In this document: positions 33,565 to 42,979 of the stretch, piece after piece
Numbering within the stretch: position 1 is the stretch's first letter
How the letters are laid out: each line of letters begins with the position of its first letter
Source: Collimonas pratensis
GTDB lineage: Bacteria; Pseudomonadota; Gammaproteobacteria; Burkholderiales; Burkholderiaceae_D
NCBI RefSeq assembly: GCF_001584185.1
Contig: NZ_CP013234.1
Coordinates: 5,394,001-5,458,000, forward strand
Reading direction: 5' to 3'
Length of the DNA stretch: 64,000 nucleotides
Notes under the pieces: model-generated
Database searches by the model: none
Told to the model about the DNA's origin: nothing
What the model saw: only the letters and a program-made list of their open reading frames with translations
Program-made: the position numbers and the translations under genes

Positions 33565-34803
33565 ATGACAAACACATCTGCAACTTCAGCCCCGGAGAAA
33601 CTGCTCCCCGGCTGGCTTCTTTTACTGGGCGCCCTGACTGCCATCGGCTCGCTGTCGATCGACATGTACCTGCCGAGCTTCCCCACCATCGCGCAACAGT
33701 TCGGCGTCGGCAGCAACCTGGTGCAACTGACTCTGGCCGCCTTCCTGGTCGGGTTGGCGGTCGGCCAGATGTTCTATGGCCCGTTGAGCGACCGCTTCGG
33801 CCGCAAGCCCCCGCTGTATGTCGGCATGACGCTGTACCTGCTGGGTTCGCTGGCCTGCATGGTGTCGCAGGACGTCACGGCGCTGATACTGTTCCGTTTC
33901 CTGCAAGGACTGGGCGGCTGCGCCGGCATGGTGATCGGCCGCGCCGTGATCCGCGACCGCCTCGGCACCACCGGCGCCGCCAAGGCTTTCTCGCTGATGA
34001 TGCTGGTGATGGGCCTGGCGCCTATCCTGGCGCCGCTGATCGGCGGCGCCGTGCTCAAGCTGTGGGGCTGGCGCGTGATCTTCGGCGGCCTGGCCGGCTT
34101 CGGCCTGTTCTGCCTGCTGGCGATCCACTACACCATGCAGGAAACGCTGGACCGCCACAAAGCCGAACCGCTGCACCTGGGACGCACCCTGAAGCAATAC
34201 GGCCGGCTGCTGCTGGACCGCCAGTTCGTCGCCTATAGCCTGGTCGGCGGCCTGATCCAGGGCGGCATGTTTGCCTACATCACCGGCTCGTCCTTCGTCC
34301 TGATCGAACTGCACGGCATCAAACCAGAGCATTTCGGTTTCGTCTTCGGCACCAATGCCTTCGGCCTGATAGCCGCCTCGCAAATCAACGCCCGCCTGGT
34401 CGGCAAGTATTCGCTCGACACCATCCTCGGCCGTGCCCTGTGGATACCCGCAATGCTGAGCCTGAGCGTGGCGCTGCTGGTGGCTTGCGGCGTCAACAGC
34501 CTGCCGGTGCTGCTGGTCGGCTTCTTCGGCTTCCTCGCCAGCTACGGTTTCATCAGCCCGAATGCCTCGGCGATCGCCTTGTCACAGCAGGGCAAACAGG
34601 CCGGCGTGGCGTCGGCGCTGATGGGCACCTTGCAGTTCGCGCTCGGCATCACTTCCGGCATCAGCATGAGCTTGTGGCACGACGGCACCGCATTGCCGCT
34701 GATGGTGGTGATGGCGATCTGCGGCGTCGGCGGCTTGCTGCTGCATCGCTTCGTAGCGCGGCCGGAACACCAGCGCCTGCTGCAAAAGGCGCCCCAAACC
34801 TGA
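33565..34803 (+). CDS. Bcr/CflA family multidrug efflux MFS transporter
   Basis: A 412-residue protein with 12 predicted membrane segments. The first helix region SLSIDMYLPSFPTIAQQF is the Bcr/CflA hallmark (D and P in helix 1); the MFS loop 2-3 motif is GPLSDRFGRKPPL. It exports drugs or small molecules (bicyclomycin, sulfonamides or cysteine in E. coli Bcr) with the proton gradient. It stands alone; a terminator for the convergent porin gene follows. Confidence 0.88.
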   Translation: MTNTSATSAPEKLLPGWLLLLGALTAIGSLSIDMYLPSFPTIAQQFGVGSNLVQLTLAAFLVGLAVGQMFYGPLSDRFGRKPPLYVGMTLYLLGSLACMVSQDVTALILFRFLQGLGGCAGMVIGRAVIRDRLGTTGAAKAFSLMMLVMGLAPILAPLIGGAVLKLWGWRVIFGGLAGFGLFCLLAIHYTMQETLDRHKAEPLHLGRTLKQYGRLLLDRQFVAYSLVGGLIQGGMFAYITGSSFVLIELHGIKPEHFGFVFGTNAFGLIAASQINARLVGKYSLDTILGRALWIPAMLSLSVALLVACGVNSLPVLLVGFFGFLASYGFISPNASAIALSQQGKQAGVASALMGTLQFALGITSGISMSLWHDGTALPLMVVMAICGVGGLLLHRFVARPEHQRLLQKAPQT

Positions 34804-34883
34804 GCGCCGGCGCTGCATGGCATTGCAACGATATTCATAGGCTTAAATACCGGACCCGGCTTCCGGTCTGCCCACGGAAAAAA

Positions 34884-34915
34884 GAGGCAAGGGTCACAGC
34901 TGTGACCCTTGCCTC
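34884..34915 (-). terminator. strong terminator of the porin gene
   Basis: A 32-bp perfect palindrome, half-site GAGGCAAGGGTCACAG. On the minus strand it is followed at once by TTTTTT, so it ends porin transcription; on the plus strand there is no T run, but it can still slow read-through from the efflux gene. Confidence 0.8.
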
Positions 34916-34971
34916 AAACCGCGGAGATGCGGCAAGGTCAGAATGCGTGGCCGCGTTAGCCAGGCAAAATC

Positions 34972-36054
34972 CTAGAACGAATGGCTGACGCCGGCATAGC
35001 CGCCGTTTTGCGCATGGCCGGGCAGCGGATTGTCGAACTCGGTGCCAAAGTCGGCATTGCCCTTGTTGCGCACCGTGCCAGCTGCCACGTACAGCAAGGT
35101 CCGTTTCGACAGGTTGTAGTTGGCGCCGGCCACGAACAGGCTGGCGCTGCCGGCGTCATGATTGAGCTTGACGTGGTAGGCGCCGCCGATCAGGGTCAAG
35201 GCCGGCGTCAGCGCATAATTGGCGCCGATCCAGTAGTGGTTCAGCTTGTCGGGTGCAGCCCCGGCAGCGCTGTCCGGCGCCGAGATATTTTCGTAGCCGG
35301 CAAACAGCTTCAGCTGATCTATCGTATAGGTACCGCCCACGATCAGATCCTTGGAGGCCGTGTAGAGATTGCTATAGCGCCCGCTGCTGTCACGGATCAC
35401 ATCGTAAATCCCGCGCAGCTCAAGACCGCCTATCGTGTACACCAGGGAAATGCCGTCGCTGCGGCCATTCTTGCTGGAGCCGGCCTGCTCGCCGAGGCTG
35501 GTCTGGGCAGTGGCGTTGAAGCCGCTCCAGGTCGGCGTCTGGTATTCGATGACTTTGTTGGCGCCCGGCCAGTTGCGGCCATTGACCAGGCTGGCGGTGC
35601 CCATGAACTGCTGGCCGGTCGGATCGAGATACCAGACGTCATTGACGATGAACAGGTTCTTGCCGAACTTGATCGATCCGGCGCCGCCGTTCAGGCCGAC
35701 ATACGAACGGCGGTTGAACAAGGCGCTGCCGTTGGTGGTGCCCTTGGTGGCGTCGAAGCCGGATTCCAGCAGGAAGAAGGCGCTCAGCCCGCCGCCCAGG
35801 TCTTCCGTACCCTTGAAGCCGATCATGCTGGTGCCCCACTGGTTGCCGGACGCCGCCAGCTTGCTGCCGGTCTGTCCGGTCAGGTTGCCGTTGGCGTCTT
35901 TCAGGGCGACGCTGCTTTGATAATCGACGCCGGCGTCGACCCGGCCGTAGATGGTGACGCTGGTCTGTGCCTGTGCCTGGCTGCAGGCAACTGCGATCAG
36001 CACAGTGCTTGCGGCCACCCGCATGGTTTGCAATTTGATTTTCTTCTGTTTCAC
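34972..36054 (-). CDS. Gram-negative porin
   Basis: A 360-residue outer-membrane porin. Signal peptide ends SQAQA (about residue 29), then QTSVTIYGRVDAGVDY, the classical first strand of betaproteobacterial 16-strand trimeric porins; WGTSMIGFKGTEDLGGGLSAFF and the terminal aromatic residue (SHSF, Phe360) are also typical. It is the last gene of the alpha-galactoside locus, 147 bp after the galactosidase, and may allow oligosaccharides in. Confidence 0.9.
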   Translation of the reverse strand: MKQKKIKLQTMRVAASTVLIAVACSQAQAQTSVTIYGRVDAGVDYQSSVALKDANGNLTGQTGSKLAASGNQWGTSMIGFKGTEDLGGGLSAFFLLESGFDATKGTTNGSALFNRRSYVGLNGGAGSIKFGKNLFIVNDVWYLDPTGQQFMGTASLVNGRNWPGANKVIEYQTPTWSGFNATAQTSLGEQAGSSKNGRSDGISLVYTIGGLELRGIYDVIRDSSGRYSNLYTASKDLIVGGTYTIDQLKLFAGYENISAPDSAAGAAPDKLNHYWIGANYALTPALTLIGGAYHVKLNHDAGSASLFVAGANYNLSKRTLLYVAAGTVRNKGNADFGTEFDNPLPGHAQNGGYAGVSHSF

Positions 36055-36201
36055 GTTAAGTCCCCTTTTTGGTTTAATTTTGCGCGACCTCGCCCCTCTC
36101 CCGTTTTTCTAGGAGATAAAATCACGCCTTCTTCCGAAGTCTGTCTAGCGTCGATCCGGGCCACCACAGCCGCCCAGATCACACTCTGTTATTTGGCCGG
36201 C

Positions 36202-38343
36202 TTACATCGCGCTGATGCCGATGACTAGCGCCGACTCCGGCGGCAGCGGCGGCAGCGGCAATCCGAAATCACGCAATGTAGCGCCGGACAAGGTCAGCTC
36301 GCCATCCACCAGCGCCTGCAAGAGTTCGGTCTGGCGTGTGTAATGCGGCGCATGCGGCATGGAAAATGCGCGTAGCCGGTAGTTGCGGGAGGGATCGAGG
36401 CCGGCGAGACGCAGCGGCGCCAGGTAGCGCGTCACGTCTTCGCGGCGCCGATAAACGGCGCACAGGGCTGCACTCTGATCGATAGCGGTAACATGCAGCC
36501 ACGACAAGGCGCCGTCTGCGCCGCCTTGCCGCAAGTTGCCGCTATGCGCCAGGCCGCGCCATTCCTTGTACAGAGAAATCCAGTGGCAAAGCTCGGCTTT
36601 TTCAGCCGCATCCAGCGTCCTCACATCCAGTTCCAGTCCGAGATGGCCAAACATGGCGACCGCTGCGCGAAACGCCAGGTCATGCCGCCGGCCCGTGGTG
36701 TGGGAAGCCGCTGGTCCTATGTGCGCTCCCATCACCTCGGGCGGGAAGAAACGCAGGAAGCCGCGCTGGATGTCGATGCGCGTCAGCGCGTCATTGCAGT
36801 CGCTGGTCCAGACCCTGTGCGTGTGCGCCAGCATGCCGTAATCGGCGCGTCCGCCGCCGGAGGCGCAGCTTTCAATTTCAACCGCCGGATGGGCGCTGCG
36901 CAGCTTGTCCAGCAAGCGGTAAAGCGCTTCCACCTGGCGGCGGTAGGCGGCGCGACCATGGTGTCCGGCGGCAGCCAGATCACGATTCATGTCCCATTTC
37001 AGATAGGCGACCGGATAGGCCCGCAGCAGGCCGCTCAGCTTGCCGAAAATGTATTCCGTCACTTGCGCATTGGCGAAGTCAAGTACCAGCTGGTTGCGGC
37101 CGGTCACCATCGCGCGGCCCTCCAGCTGCAGCACCCAATCAGGATGGGCGCGGAACAGGTCGCTGTCGGGATTGATCATTTCCGGTTCAACCCACAAGCC
37201 GAACTGCATGCCCAGCTTGCGCACATGATCGATGAGCGGCTTCAATCCTTGCGGATATTTGCGTGCATCCGGCCACCAGTCGCCCAGTCCGGCCCTATCG
37301 TTATCGCGATGCTGAAACCAGCCGTCATCCAGGACGAAACGTTCGACCCCGACTTCCGCTCCGGCACTGGCCAGCGCCTTCAAGCCATCCAGGTCGTGAT
37401 CGCAATATACGGCTTCCCAGGTGTTCAGATGCACCGGCCTGGGAGCCATCTGCTGCCCCGGCCAGCTCAGCAGGCGTTGCCGCACGAAGCGATGAAAGTT
37501 GGCGCTCAGGCCATTCAATCCCAGTGCGCTGAAAGAAAGATAGGCGGTCGGCGTGCGATAGCGCTCGCCAGGAGCGAGCATTACCTCTCCCGCGGCCAGC
37601 CATTCGCCTATCTGCAGCTGGCGGCGGCCATCGTTCAACGGTTCGATAAGCACGGTGTGGTTGCCGCTCCAGCCCAGATGCGCACCGAACGTACAACCGG
37701 TATCGTCGGCCAGGCCGTTGCCGACAATCACGCCCGGGAAGGCATCGTGGGAAGTACGTCCCCGCCGGCTGTCGCGGCGCCAGGTGGCAATTCCTAAGGT
37801 CTCGCGCATTTCCTGGAACTCCAGGGTCCAGCGCCCGGCAAAGCCCAGCACCTGGTCTGCCTCGGGCGGCAGCGGCACGCAGGCGGCAGCCAGCCAGTCA
37901 AGCCGAAACGGCGTGGCGCCGCGATTTTCCAGTTCGCTCCAGATGCTGACGACATCGCTATCGGGATCCACCGTGTAACTGACGACCAGACCCAGCCCGG
38001 CGGTGCGGTCGCTCAAGCCAAGTTGTAAAGAATGCTGTCTTAGTTCCACCTGGTCGAGGACAAAACTCTGCGCCCAGTCGAGATCGCCGATGCTGCAAGG
38101 CCGGCTCCCCGCCAATGCCGGCTGATTGAACCAGCCAAAACCATGGGTTGGCAGCACGCTCAGCGCCGGATCGTTATCCAGCAGCGTCGGCGGATGCGGC
38201 CGCGCGCTCGCCGCCGGCCAGGTGTCGCCAGCGACATGGCACTTAGCGCCGAAATGGCGCCAGGCAGGGGGCGCACCGGCGACCTGTTCGAGCACCATGC
38301 TCAAGTCGCGGCCGCTCAGGTGCATCAATTTTGATTCAGTCAT
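36202..38343 (-). CDS. alpha-galactosidase, GH36
   Basis: A 713-residue GH36 enzyme: N-terminal beta-supersandwich (about 1-300), catalytic TIM barrel (300-620) and C-terminal beta-domain. YLKWDMNRDL holds the nucleophile Asp451; SCASGGGRADYGML and VWTSDCNDA hold the acid/base Asp515; FVLDDGWF and GLWVEPEMINPDSDL are substrate-site motifs. It hydrolyses alpha-1,6-galactosides such as melibiose and raffinose. No signal peptide, so it acts in the cytoplasm on sugar imported by the ABC system upstream (15 bp gap to the permease). Confidence 0.93.
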   Translation of the reverse strand: MTESKLMHLSGRDLSMVLEQVAGAPPAWRHFGAKCHVAGDTWPAASARPHPPTLLDNDPALSVLPTHGFGWFNQPALAGSRPCSIGDLDWAQSFVLDQVELRQHSLQLGLSDRTAGLGLVVSYTVDPDSDVVSIWSELENRGATPFRLDWLAAACVPLPPEADQVLGFAGRWTLEFQEMRETLGIATWRRDSRRGRTSHDAFPGVIVGNGLADDTGCTFGAHLGWSGNHTVLIEPLNDGRRQLQIGEWLAAGEVMLAPGERYRTPTAYLSFSALGLNGLSANFHRFVRQRLLSWPGQQMAPRPVHLNTWEAVYCDHDLDGLKALASAGAEVGVERFVLDDGWFQHRDNDRAGLGDWWPDARKYPQGLKPLIDHVRKLGMQFGLWVEPEMINPDSDLFRAHPDWVLQLEGRAMVTGRNQLVLDFANAQVTEYIFGKLSGLLRAYPVAYLKWDMNRDLAAAGHHGRAAYRRQVEALYRLLDKLRSAHPAVEIESCASGGGRADYGMLAHTHRVWTSDCNDALTRIDIQRGFLRFFPPEVMGAHIGPAASHTTGRRHDLAFRAAVAMFGHLGLELDVRTLDAAEKAELCHWISLYKEWRGLAHSGNLRQGGADGALSWLHVTAIDQSAALCAVYRRREDVTRYLAPLRLAGLDPSRNYRLRAFSMPHAPHYTRQTELLQALVDGELTLSGATLRDFGLPLPPLPPESALVIGISAM

Positions 38344-38358
38344 TCTTGCTACCTTCGC

Positions 38359-39210
38359 CTATCCTTTGGTTGCACCCATCGTCAAGCCGGCGATGAAGTG
38401 CTTTTGCATGAGAAAAAAGACCAATACCGGCGGCAGCGCTGCAATGATCGAACCTGCCGAAACCAGGTTCCACTGCGCCACCCACTGGCCATTGAGGGAC
38501 TTCAGCCCCGCCGTCACCGGCATGGCGTGGTCGCCCTGTATCAATACCGTCGCCCAGAAATAATCGTTCCAGACGAAAGTAAAAATCAGTACCGAGACGG
38601 CGGCAATCGCCGGCCTGACCAGCGGCAGCACGATTTTCCAGAAAACCTCGAATTCGGAAGCGCCTTCAATGCGCGCTGCGTCGATCAGTTCAAAAGGCAA
38701 ATCCCTAATGAAATTGCGCATGAAGAAGGTGCAAAATCCAGCCTGGAAAGCGGTATGGAACAGCACCAGGCCAAGTATCGAGTCATACAGGCCGAGCCGC
38801 AGGCTGAGGTCGCGCACCGGCACCATCAGGATCTGGAATGGCACGAAGTTGCCGCCGACGAACAGGAAAAACACCAGCAGGTTCAGACGAAAACGGTAGA
38901 TTCCAAGAGCGAATCCGGAAAGACAGCTCAGCGCCACCGCGCCGATGACAACCGGCACGGTGATCAGGAGGCTGTTCACGATATAACGGGTCAGCGGCGT
39001 GTTGCTGAATACCGCCCGATAGTTCTCAGCGATCTGCCATTGCGCCGGCCAGCCCCAATAATTTCCAGCGTTGATATCTGCCGCGCCACGCACTGACGTC
39101 AGCGCAACGGCAACCAGGGGCAGCAGCCAGATCGACAGCGCCAGCAGCACACACACGCGATACAGCCACTGCAGCGGCAAGCCGCTTCGGTCGATTGATG
39201 TCGGAAACAT
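38359..39210 (-). CDS. carbohydrate ABC transporter permease (MalG-like)
   Basis: A 283-residue permease with six membrane segments and the EAA motif DAARIEGASEFEVFWKIVLP, as in CUT1 MalG-type subunits. The C-terminus (FLMQKHFIAGLTMGATKG) is the usual CUT1 ending. It abuts the other permease with no gap. Confidence 0.92.
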   Translation of the reverse strand: MFPTSIDRSGLPLQWLYRVCVLLALSIWLLPLVAVALTSVRGAADINAGNYWGWPAQWQIAENYRAVFSNTPLTRYIVNSLLITVPVVIGAVALSCLSGFALGIYRFRLNLLVFFLFVGGNFVPFQILMVPVRDLSLRLGLYDSILGLVLFHTAFQAGFCTFFMRNFIRDLPFELIDAARIEGASEFEVFWKIVLPLVRPAIAAVSVLIFTFVWNDYFWATVLIQGDHAMPVTAGLKSLNGQWVAQWNLVSAGSIIAALPPVLVFFLMQKHFIAGLTMGATKG

Positions 39211-40155
39211 TCAGCCATGCTCCTTTTCCTGCTTGTATATGCGGAACAGCACCATGCTGATGTAGACCAGCATGATCAGGAACAAGACCGTAGCGATCGC
39301 CGCGCCGTAACCCATGCGGTAACCGTATTCGCTTAACGCTTCCTCATACATGTAATAGGCCAGGACACGAGACGATCCATACGGGCCGCCCTGCGTCATG
39401 ATGGAAACCATGTCGAAGCTGCGCAAGGCGCCGACGATCGTGACTACTACCGCAATGAAAGTCGCCGCGCGCAATTGCGGCAGCACCACCTTGACCAGCA
39501 TCTGCCAGCCGCTGGCGCCCTCCAGCCGCGCCGCCTCGATCAAGTCGGAACGCAGGTTGTTGAGGCCCGTCAGATAGAGGATCATGCAGTAGGCTATCTG
39601 TGGATACAGGCCGGCGGCCACGATGCCGTAGGTGACGAATCTTTCGTCGGACAGTACTGCTACCGGCGAGATGCCGAAAAAATGCAGGACGTGGAACAGC
39701 AAGCCGTTGCCGGGATCGTAGAACCAGCTGAACACCAGCCCGATCACCACCTGGGAAATTACAAACGGAAAGAAAAACAGTGCTTTGATCAGGCGGATTC
39801 CGAACACTGCCTGATTCAGAAACAGCGCCATCGCGAGGCCGGCAGGAATCGCCAGCATGAAACCGAATAGCCAGATCAGATTGTTTTTCAACGAAAGCCA
39901 GAAATCCGGATCGTGATAGAGCTCGGCGTAGTTATGCAAACCGATATAGCGGGCTGGGCTCAGCCCATCCCAGGCATACAGGCTGAGCGAAATGGTCTGG
40001 AAAATCGGTGCAATGACGTACACGGTAAACAAGATCAGCGCCGGCGCCAGGAACAGCCATGGCGCGATTGCCCTTTGGTGCCGCTGCCAGAAAGAGATGC
40101 CGGATCCCGGCGCAGCGTCCGTCCCGGCCATGCTTCTCTGAGTTGCTGTCAACAT
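39211..40155 (-). CDS. carbohydrate ABC transporter permease (MalF-like)
   Basis: A 314-residue permease with six membrane segments and the EAA motif EAARLEGASGWQMLVKVVLP. ATG 40155 with AGGAA 8 nt before it is chosen; the frame stays open upstream but that part is not conserved, and ATG 40131 is an alternative. It pairs with the MalG-like subunit to form the channel. Confidence 0.9.
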   Translation of the reverse strand: MLTATQRSMAGTDAAPGSGISFWQRHQRAIAPWLFLAPALILFTVYVIAPIFQTISLSLYAWDGLSPARYIGLHNYAELYHDPDFWLSLKNNLIWLFGFMLAIPAGLAMALFLNQAVFGIRLIKALFFFPFVISQVVIGLVFSWFYDPGNGLLFHVLHFFGISPVAVLSDERFVTYGIVAAGLYPQIAYCMILYLTGLNNLRSDLIEAARLEGASGWQMLVKVVLPQLRAATFIAVVVTIVGALRSFDMVSIMTQGGPYGSSRVLAYYMYEEALSEYGYRMGYGAAIATVLFLIMLVYISMVLFRIYKQEKEHG

Positions 40156-40209
40156 GAAATATTTCCTAAGAACCTGTTCAAGAAAAATGCCTGGCCAATG
40201 CCGCGCTAA

Positions 40210-40235
40210 GGATAGCGAGCTGTCAGTCGCTATCC
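40210..40235. repeat. intercistronic stem-loop
   Basis: Perfect 9-bp stem GGATAGCGA / TCGCTATCC with an 8-nt loop, in the 187-bp gap between the binding-protein and permease genes. It is placed as the malE-malF REP hairpins are, so it may protect the upstream transcript and raise binding-protein expression over that of the permeases. Confidence 0.55.
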
Positions 40236-40342
40236 CGCAGCCTGGGAACAAGCCGCAGCGGCGCGTACGCTATCGCACAATGGCTGGATTTGAATCGGCT
40301 GCGACGGTGGACGCCGCAGCTCTGCTTCTCTGGCCGCGGCTC

Positions 40343-41581
40343 CTATTTATAGACGTTGCGGCGTATCTGCTCGAGGCGCTCCAGCACCTGCTGGCGGGAT
40401 TCCGGTTTCAACATGTAGTGCTGGAATCCGTCCATGCCCGCCTTGGCCATTTCCGCCGGGGCATCGCGATCGTAGTATTGCGAAAGATCGCTGGTATTTT
40501 TCAGCAAGTCGAAGCCGGCTTTCAGATAAGGATCGGTAGGTTCGCTGGCCTTGACATTGACTGGCAGCTCTTCCAGTATCTGGCTCACCTTGGTCTGTAC
40601 ATCGGGACGCGCCATGTACGCCAGCAGACGCCGCGCATCTGCCTTGTTCTTTGCCTGCGCCGGAATATGCACGGATTCGATCGGCGCCTCTTCCGCCATC
40701 GCCAGGCCTGGCGTGATCGCCGGGAATTGCATGAAGCCCAGGCTGCTTTCGGTCAAACCGGCAGCCTTCATCGGCGCCACTGCGAAGTTACCCATGAGGT
40801 ACATGGCGGCCTCGCCTTTGACCATGGCCGGCACCGCCTCTTCCCAGGTATACGAAGCGTGGTTCGGCAAAAAATAACCCGGCTTGACCAGTTCGTCCCA
40901 GCGGTCAAACACAGCGCTCACACGCTTGTCGGTATAGGGCACCTTGCCGTTGGTCAGATCCATATGGAACTGGTAGCCGTTGGTGCGCAAGTCGAGATAG
41001 TCGAACCAGGCCGCCGTGGTCCAGGTCTGCTTGGTGCCGATGGCAAATGGCGTGACGCCGTTCTGCTTGAGCTTGGCGCTGGCGTCGAGCAGCTCCTTCC
41101 AGGTCTTCGGCGGCGTGATGTTCAGCTTCGCAAAAATATCCTTGCGATAGTAGATGCCCCATTGATAGTACAGATAGGGGATGCCCCATTTCTTGCCGTT
41201 GATGGTCATCGCGGCGGCAGCCGGCTTGAGCGCTTCATCCAGGCCGTTCTTGGTCCACAGATCGGACACATCTTCGAACAAGCCGGCATCGACGAATGGC
41301 GCCATGCGGTGCCCTGGATACCAGTTGACCACGTCCGGCGGATTGGCAGTGAGGAAATTGCGGATCGAGGTTTTGTAGCCTTCATGGTCGAAGGTATTGA
41401 GTTTCACCTCGACATCGGTGTTTTCCGCCTTGAAGCCTTTTATGATGGCGTCCAGCGCGGCCTTGGCGGCAGGATCGGAGGCGTCGGAATTGATGACCAG
41501 CGTGCCGGCGCTGGCGGACAAGGCCATTGCCGAAAACAGCAGCGGCAATAATTTCACCAGCAATGTTGAACGTGCTTTCAT
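40343..41581 (-). CDS. sugar ABC transporter solute-binding protein
   Basis: A 412-residue CUT1 binding protein. A good ribosome-binding site (AAGGAG) precedes ATG 41581; the signal peptide is cleaved after SALSASA (about residue 25). Conserved features: KGFKAENTDVEVKLNTFDHEGYKTSIRNFL in parts, PPDVVNWYPG, TPFAIGTKQTWTTAAWFDYL and MVKGEAAMYLMGNF. No lipobox, so it is a free periplasmic protein. From its neighbours the ligand is probably an alpha-galactoside. Confidence 0.92.
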   Translation of the reverse strand: MKARSTLLVKLLPLLFSAMALSASAGTLVINSDASDPAAKAALDAIIKGFKAENTDVEVKLNTFDHEGYKTSIRNFLTANPPDVVNWYPGHRMAPFVDAGLFEDVSDLWTKNGLDEALKPAAAAMTINGKKWGIPYLYYQWGIYYRKDIFAKLNITPPKTWKELLDASAKLKQNGVTPFAIGTKQTWTTAAWFDYLDLRTNGYQFHMDLTNGKVPYTDKRVSAVFDRWDELVKPGYFLPNHASYTWEEAVPAMVKGEAAMYLMGNFAVAPMKAAGLTESSLGFMQFPAITPGLAMAEEAPIESVHIPAQAKNKADARRLLAYMARPDVQTKVSQILEELPVNVKASEPTDPYLKAGFDLLKNTSDLSQYYDRDAPAEMAKAGMDGFQHYMLKPESRQQVLERLEQIRRNVYK

Positions 41582-41681
41582 TACAGTCTCCTTTTTATTT
41601 TTTGAATCGTCGCGTCTTTTCGACGCAGTTTTTTGGAAAGTCTCCCCTTTCCCCTTCATCCGCCAGAGCGGCGGCGTCCTG

Positions 41682-42833
41682 CTATGCAGCCAGTGGAACC
41701 AGTATGTCGGTGGCCTCGACGCAGCGCGGCAACGCTTCGCCTTGCTCATCGAACAGGTGCATGGCCGCGCGCGGCAGCGATAACGGCACTCGCTGGCCGG
41801 CGACGGCATGGGTATTGCCGGGTACCTTGACGATCCAGGGCGCTTGCTCGTCGCCGCTGCGCAGGTACAGATAAGTCGCATCTCCCAGCCGTTCCTGCCA
41901 TTGCACCTCGCGCACCAGATGCTGCGTAGCGTTGCCGGCGCTGGCATCTTCCGGGCGGATGCCAAGGGTCAACGGCGCGCCAGGCAGCAAACGCCGGGCA
42001 TCGACCTGCGCCTCCAGCAGTTCGCCGCCGGCGAGCTGCACCCGCGCCAGCCTTTCGCCGGCGGCGACCAGGCGTGCGGGAATGAAGTTCATCTTGGGCG
42101 AGCCGATAAAGCCGGCGACAAACAGATTCTTGGGCCGGTGGTACAGCTCCAGCGGCGCGCCGCATTGCGCGATGCTGCCGGAGCGCGCCAGCGCGCTGCC
42201 CGAGTTCAGCAACACGATGCGGTCAGCCAGGGTCATTGCCTCGACCTGGTCGTGGGTGACATAGACGGTAGACGCATTGCCGATTTCGCGGTGGATCTTG
42301 GCGATCTCATAACGCGTCTGCACGCGCAGCACGGCATCCAGGTTGGACAGTGGTTCGTCAAACAGAAACACCCCCGGTTCACGCACGATAGCGCGGCCGA
42401 TCGCCACCCGCTGGCGCTGGCCGCCTGACAGCGCCTTGGGAAGGCGCGCCAGCAGGCGCTCCAGTTGCAGGATGCGGGCGGCGCCGACAACCTTTTCCCT
42501 TACTACTGCCTTGTCGACCTTGGCCAGGGTCAGGCCGAACGCCATGTTTTCGTACACCGTCATGTGCGGGAACAACGCGTAACTCTGGAATACCATCGCC
42601 ACGCCGCGCCGTGCTGCCGGCACGTCGTTCATCAATCGGTCGCCGATCAGCAGCTCGCCGCTGCCGATATCTTCAAGCCCTGCGATCATCCGCAGCAGCG
42701 TGGATTTTCCGCAGCCGGAAGCGCCGACAAAGACACAAAACTCTCCTTGCGCAATGTGCAGGTCCACATTGCGAATCACCGGTTCATGCTTGCCATAGGC
42801 TTTGGATACGCCCTTCAAGGTGATGCTTGCCAT
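41682..42833 (-). CDS. sugar ABC transporter ATP-binding protein (MalK/UgpC type)
   Basis: A 383-residue CUT1 ATPase: Walker A GASGCGKST, Q-loop VFQSYALFPHMTVYENMAFGL, signature LSGGQRQRVAIGRAIVREP, Walker B LFDEPLSNLDA, then a C-terminal OB-type regulatory domain (about 240-383). ATG 42833 with GAGGAGA upstream. It completes the transporter; the first of the transport genes, 100 bp ahead of the binding protein. Confidence 0.93.
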   Translation of the reverse strand: MASITLKGVSKAYGKHEPVIRNVDLHIAQGEFCVFVGASGCGKSTLLRMIAGLEDIGSGELLIGDRLMNDVPAARRGVAMVFQSYALFPHMTVYENMAFGLTLAKVDKAVVREKVVGAARILQLERLLARLPKALSGGQRQRVAIGRAIVREPGVFLFDEPLSNLDAVLRVQTRYEIAKIHREIGNASTVYVTHDQVEAMTLADRIVLLNSGSALARSGSIAQCGAPLELYHRPKNLFVAGFIGSPKMNFIPARLVAAGERLARVQLAGGELLEAQVDARRLLPGAPLTLGIRPEDASAGNATQHLVREVQWQERLGDATYLYLRSGDEQAPWIVKVPGNTHAVAGQRVPLSLPRAAMHLFDEQGEALPRCVEATDILVPLAA

Positions 42834-42979
42834 GCTTGTCTCCTCATGTACTGCCAGATGCACCGCGCGTCATGCGCATGTAATTATTGATATCCGATCA
42901 AAGACAGCGCCGTGGCAGCATTCGCCACGGCGCCGGCCTTTAAAGGCCTTACTGGATTTCTCAGTCGGTGCGCTTGCAG

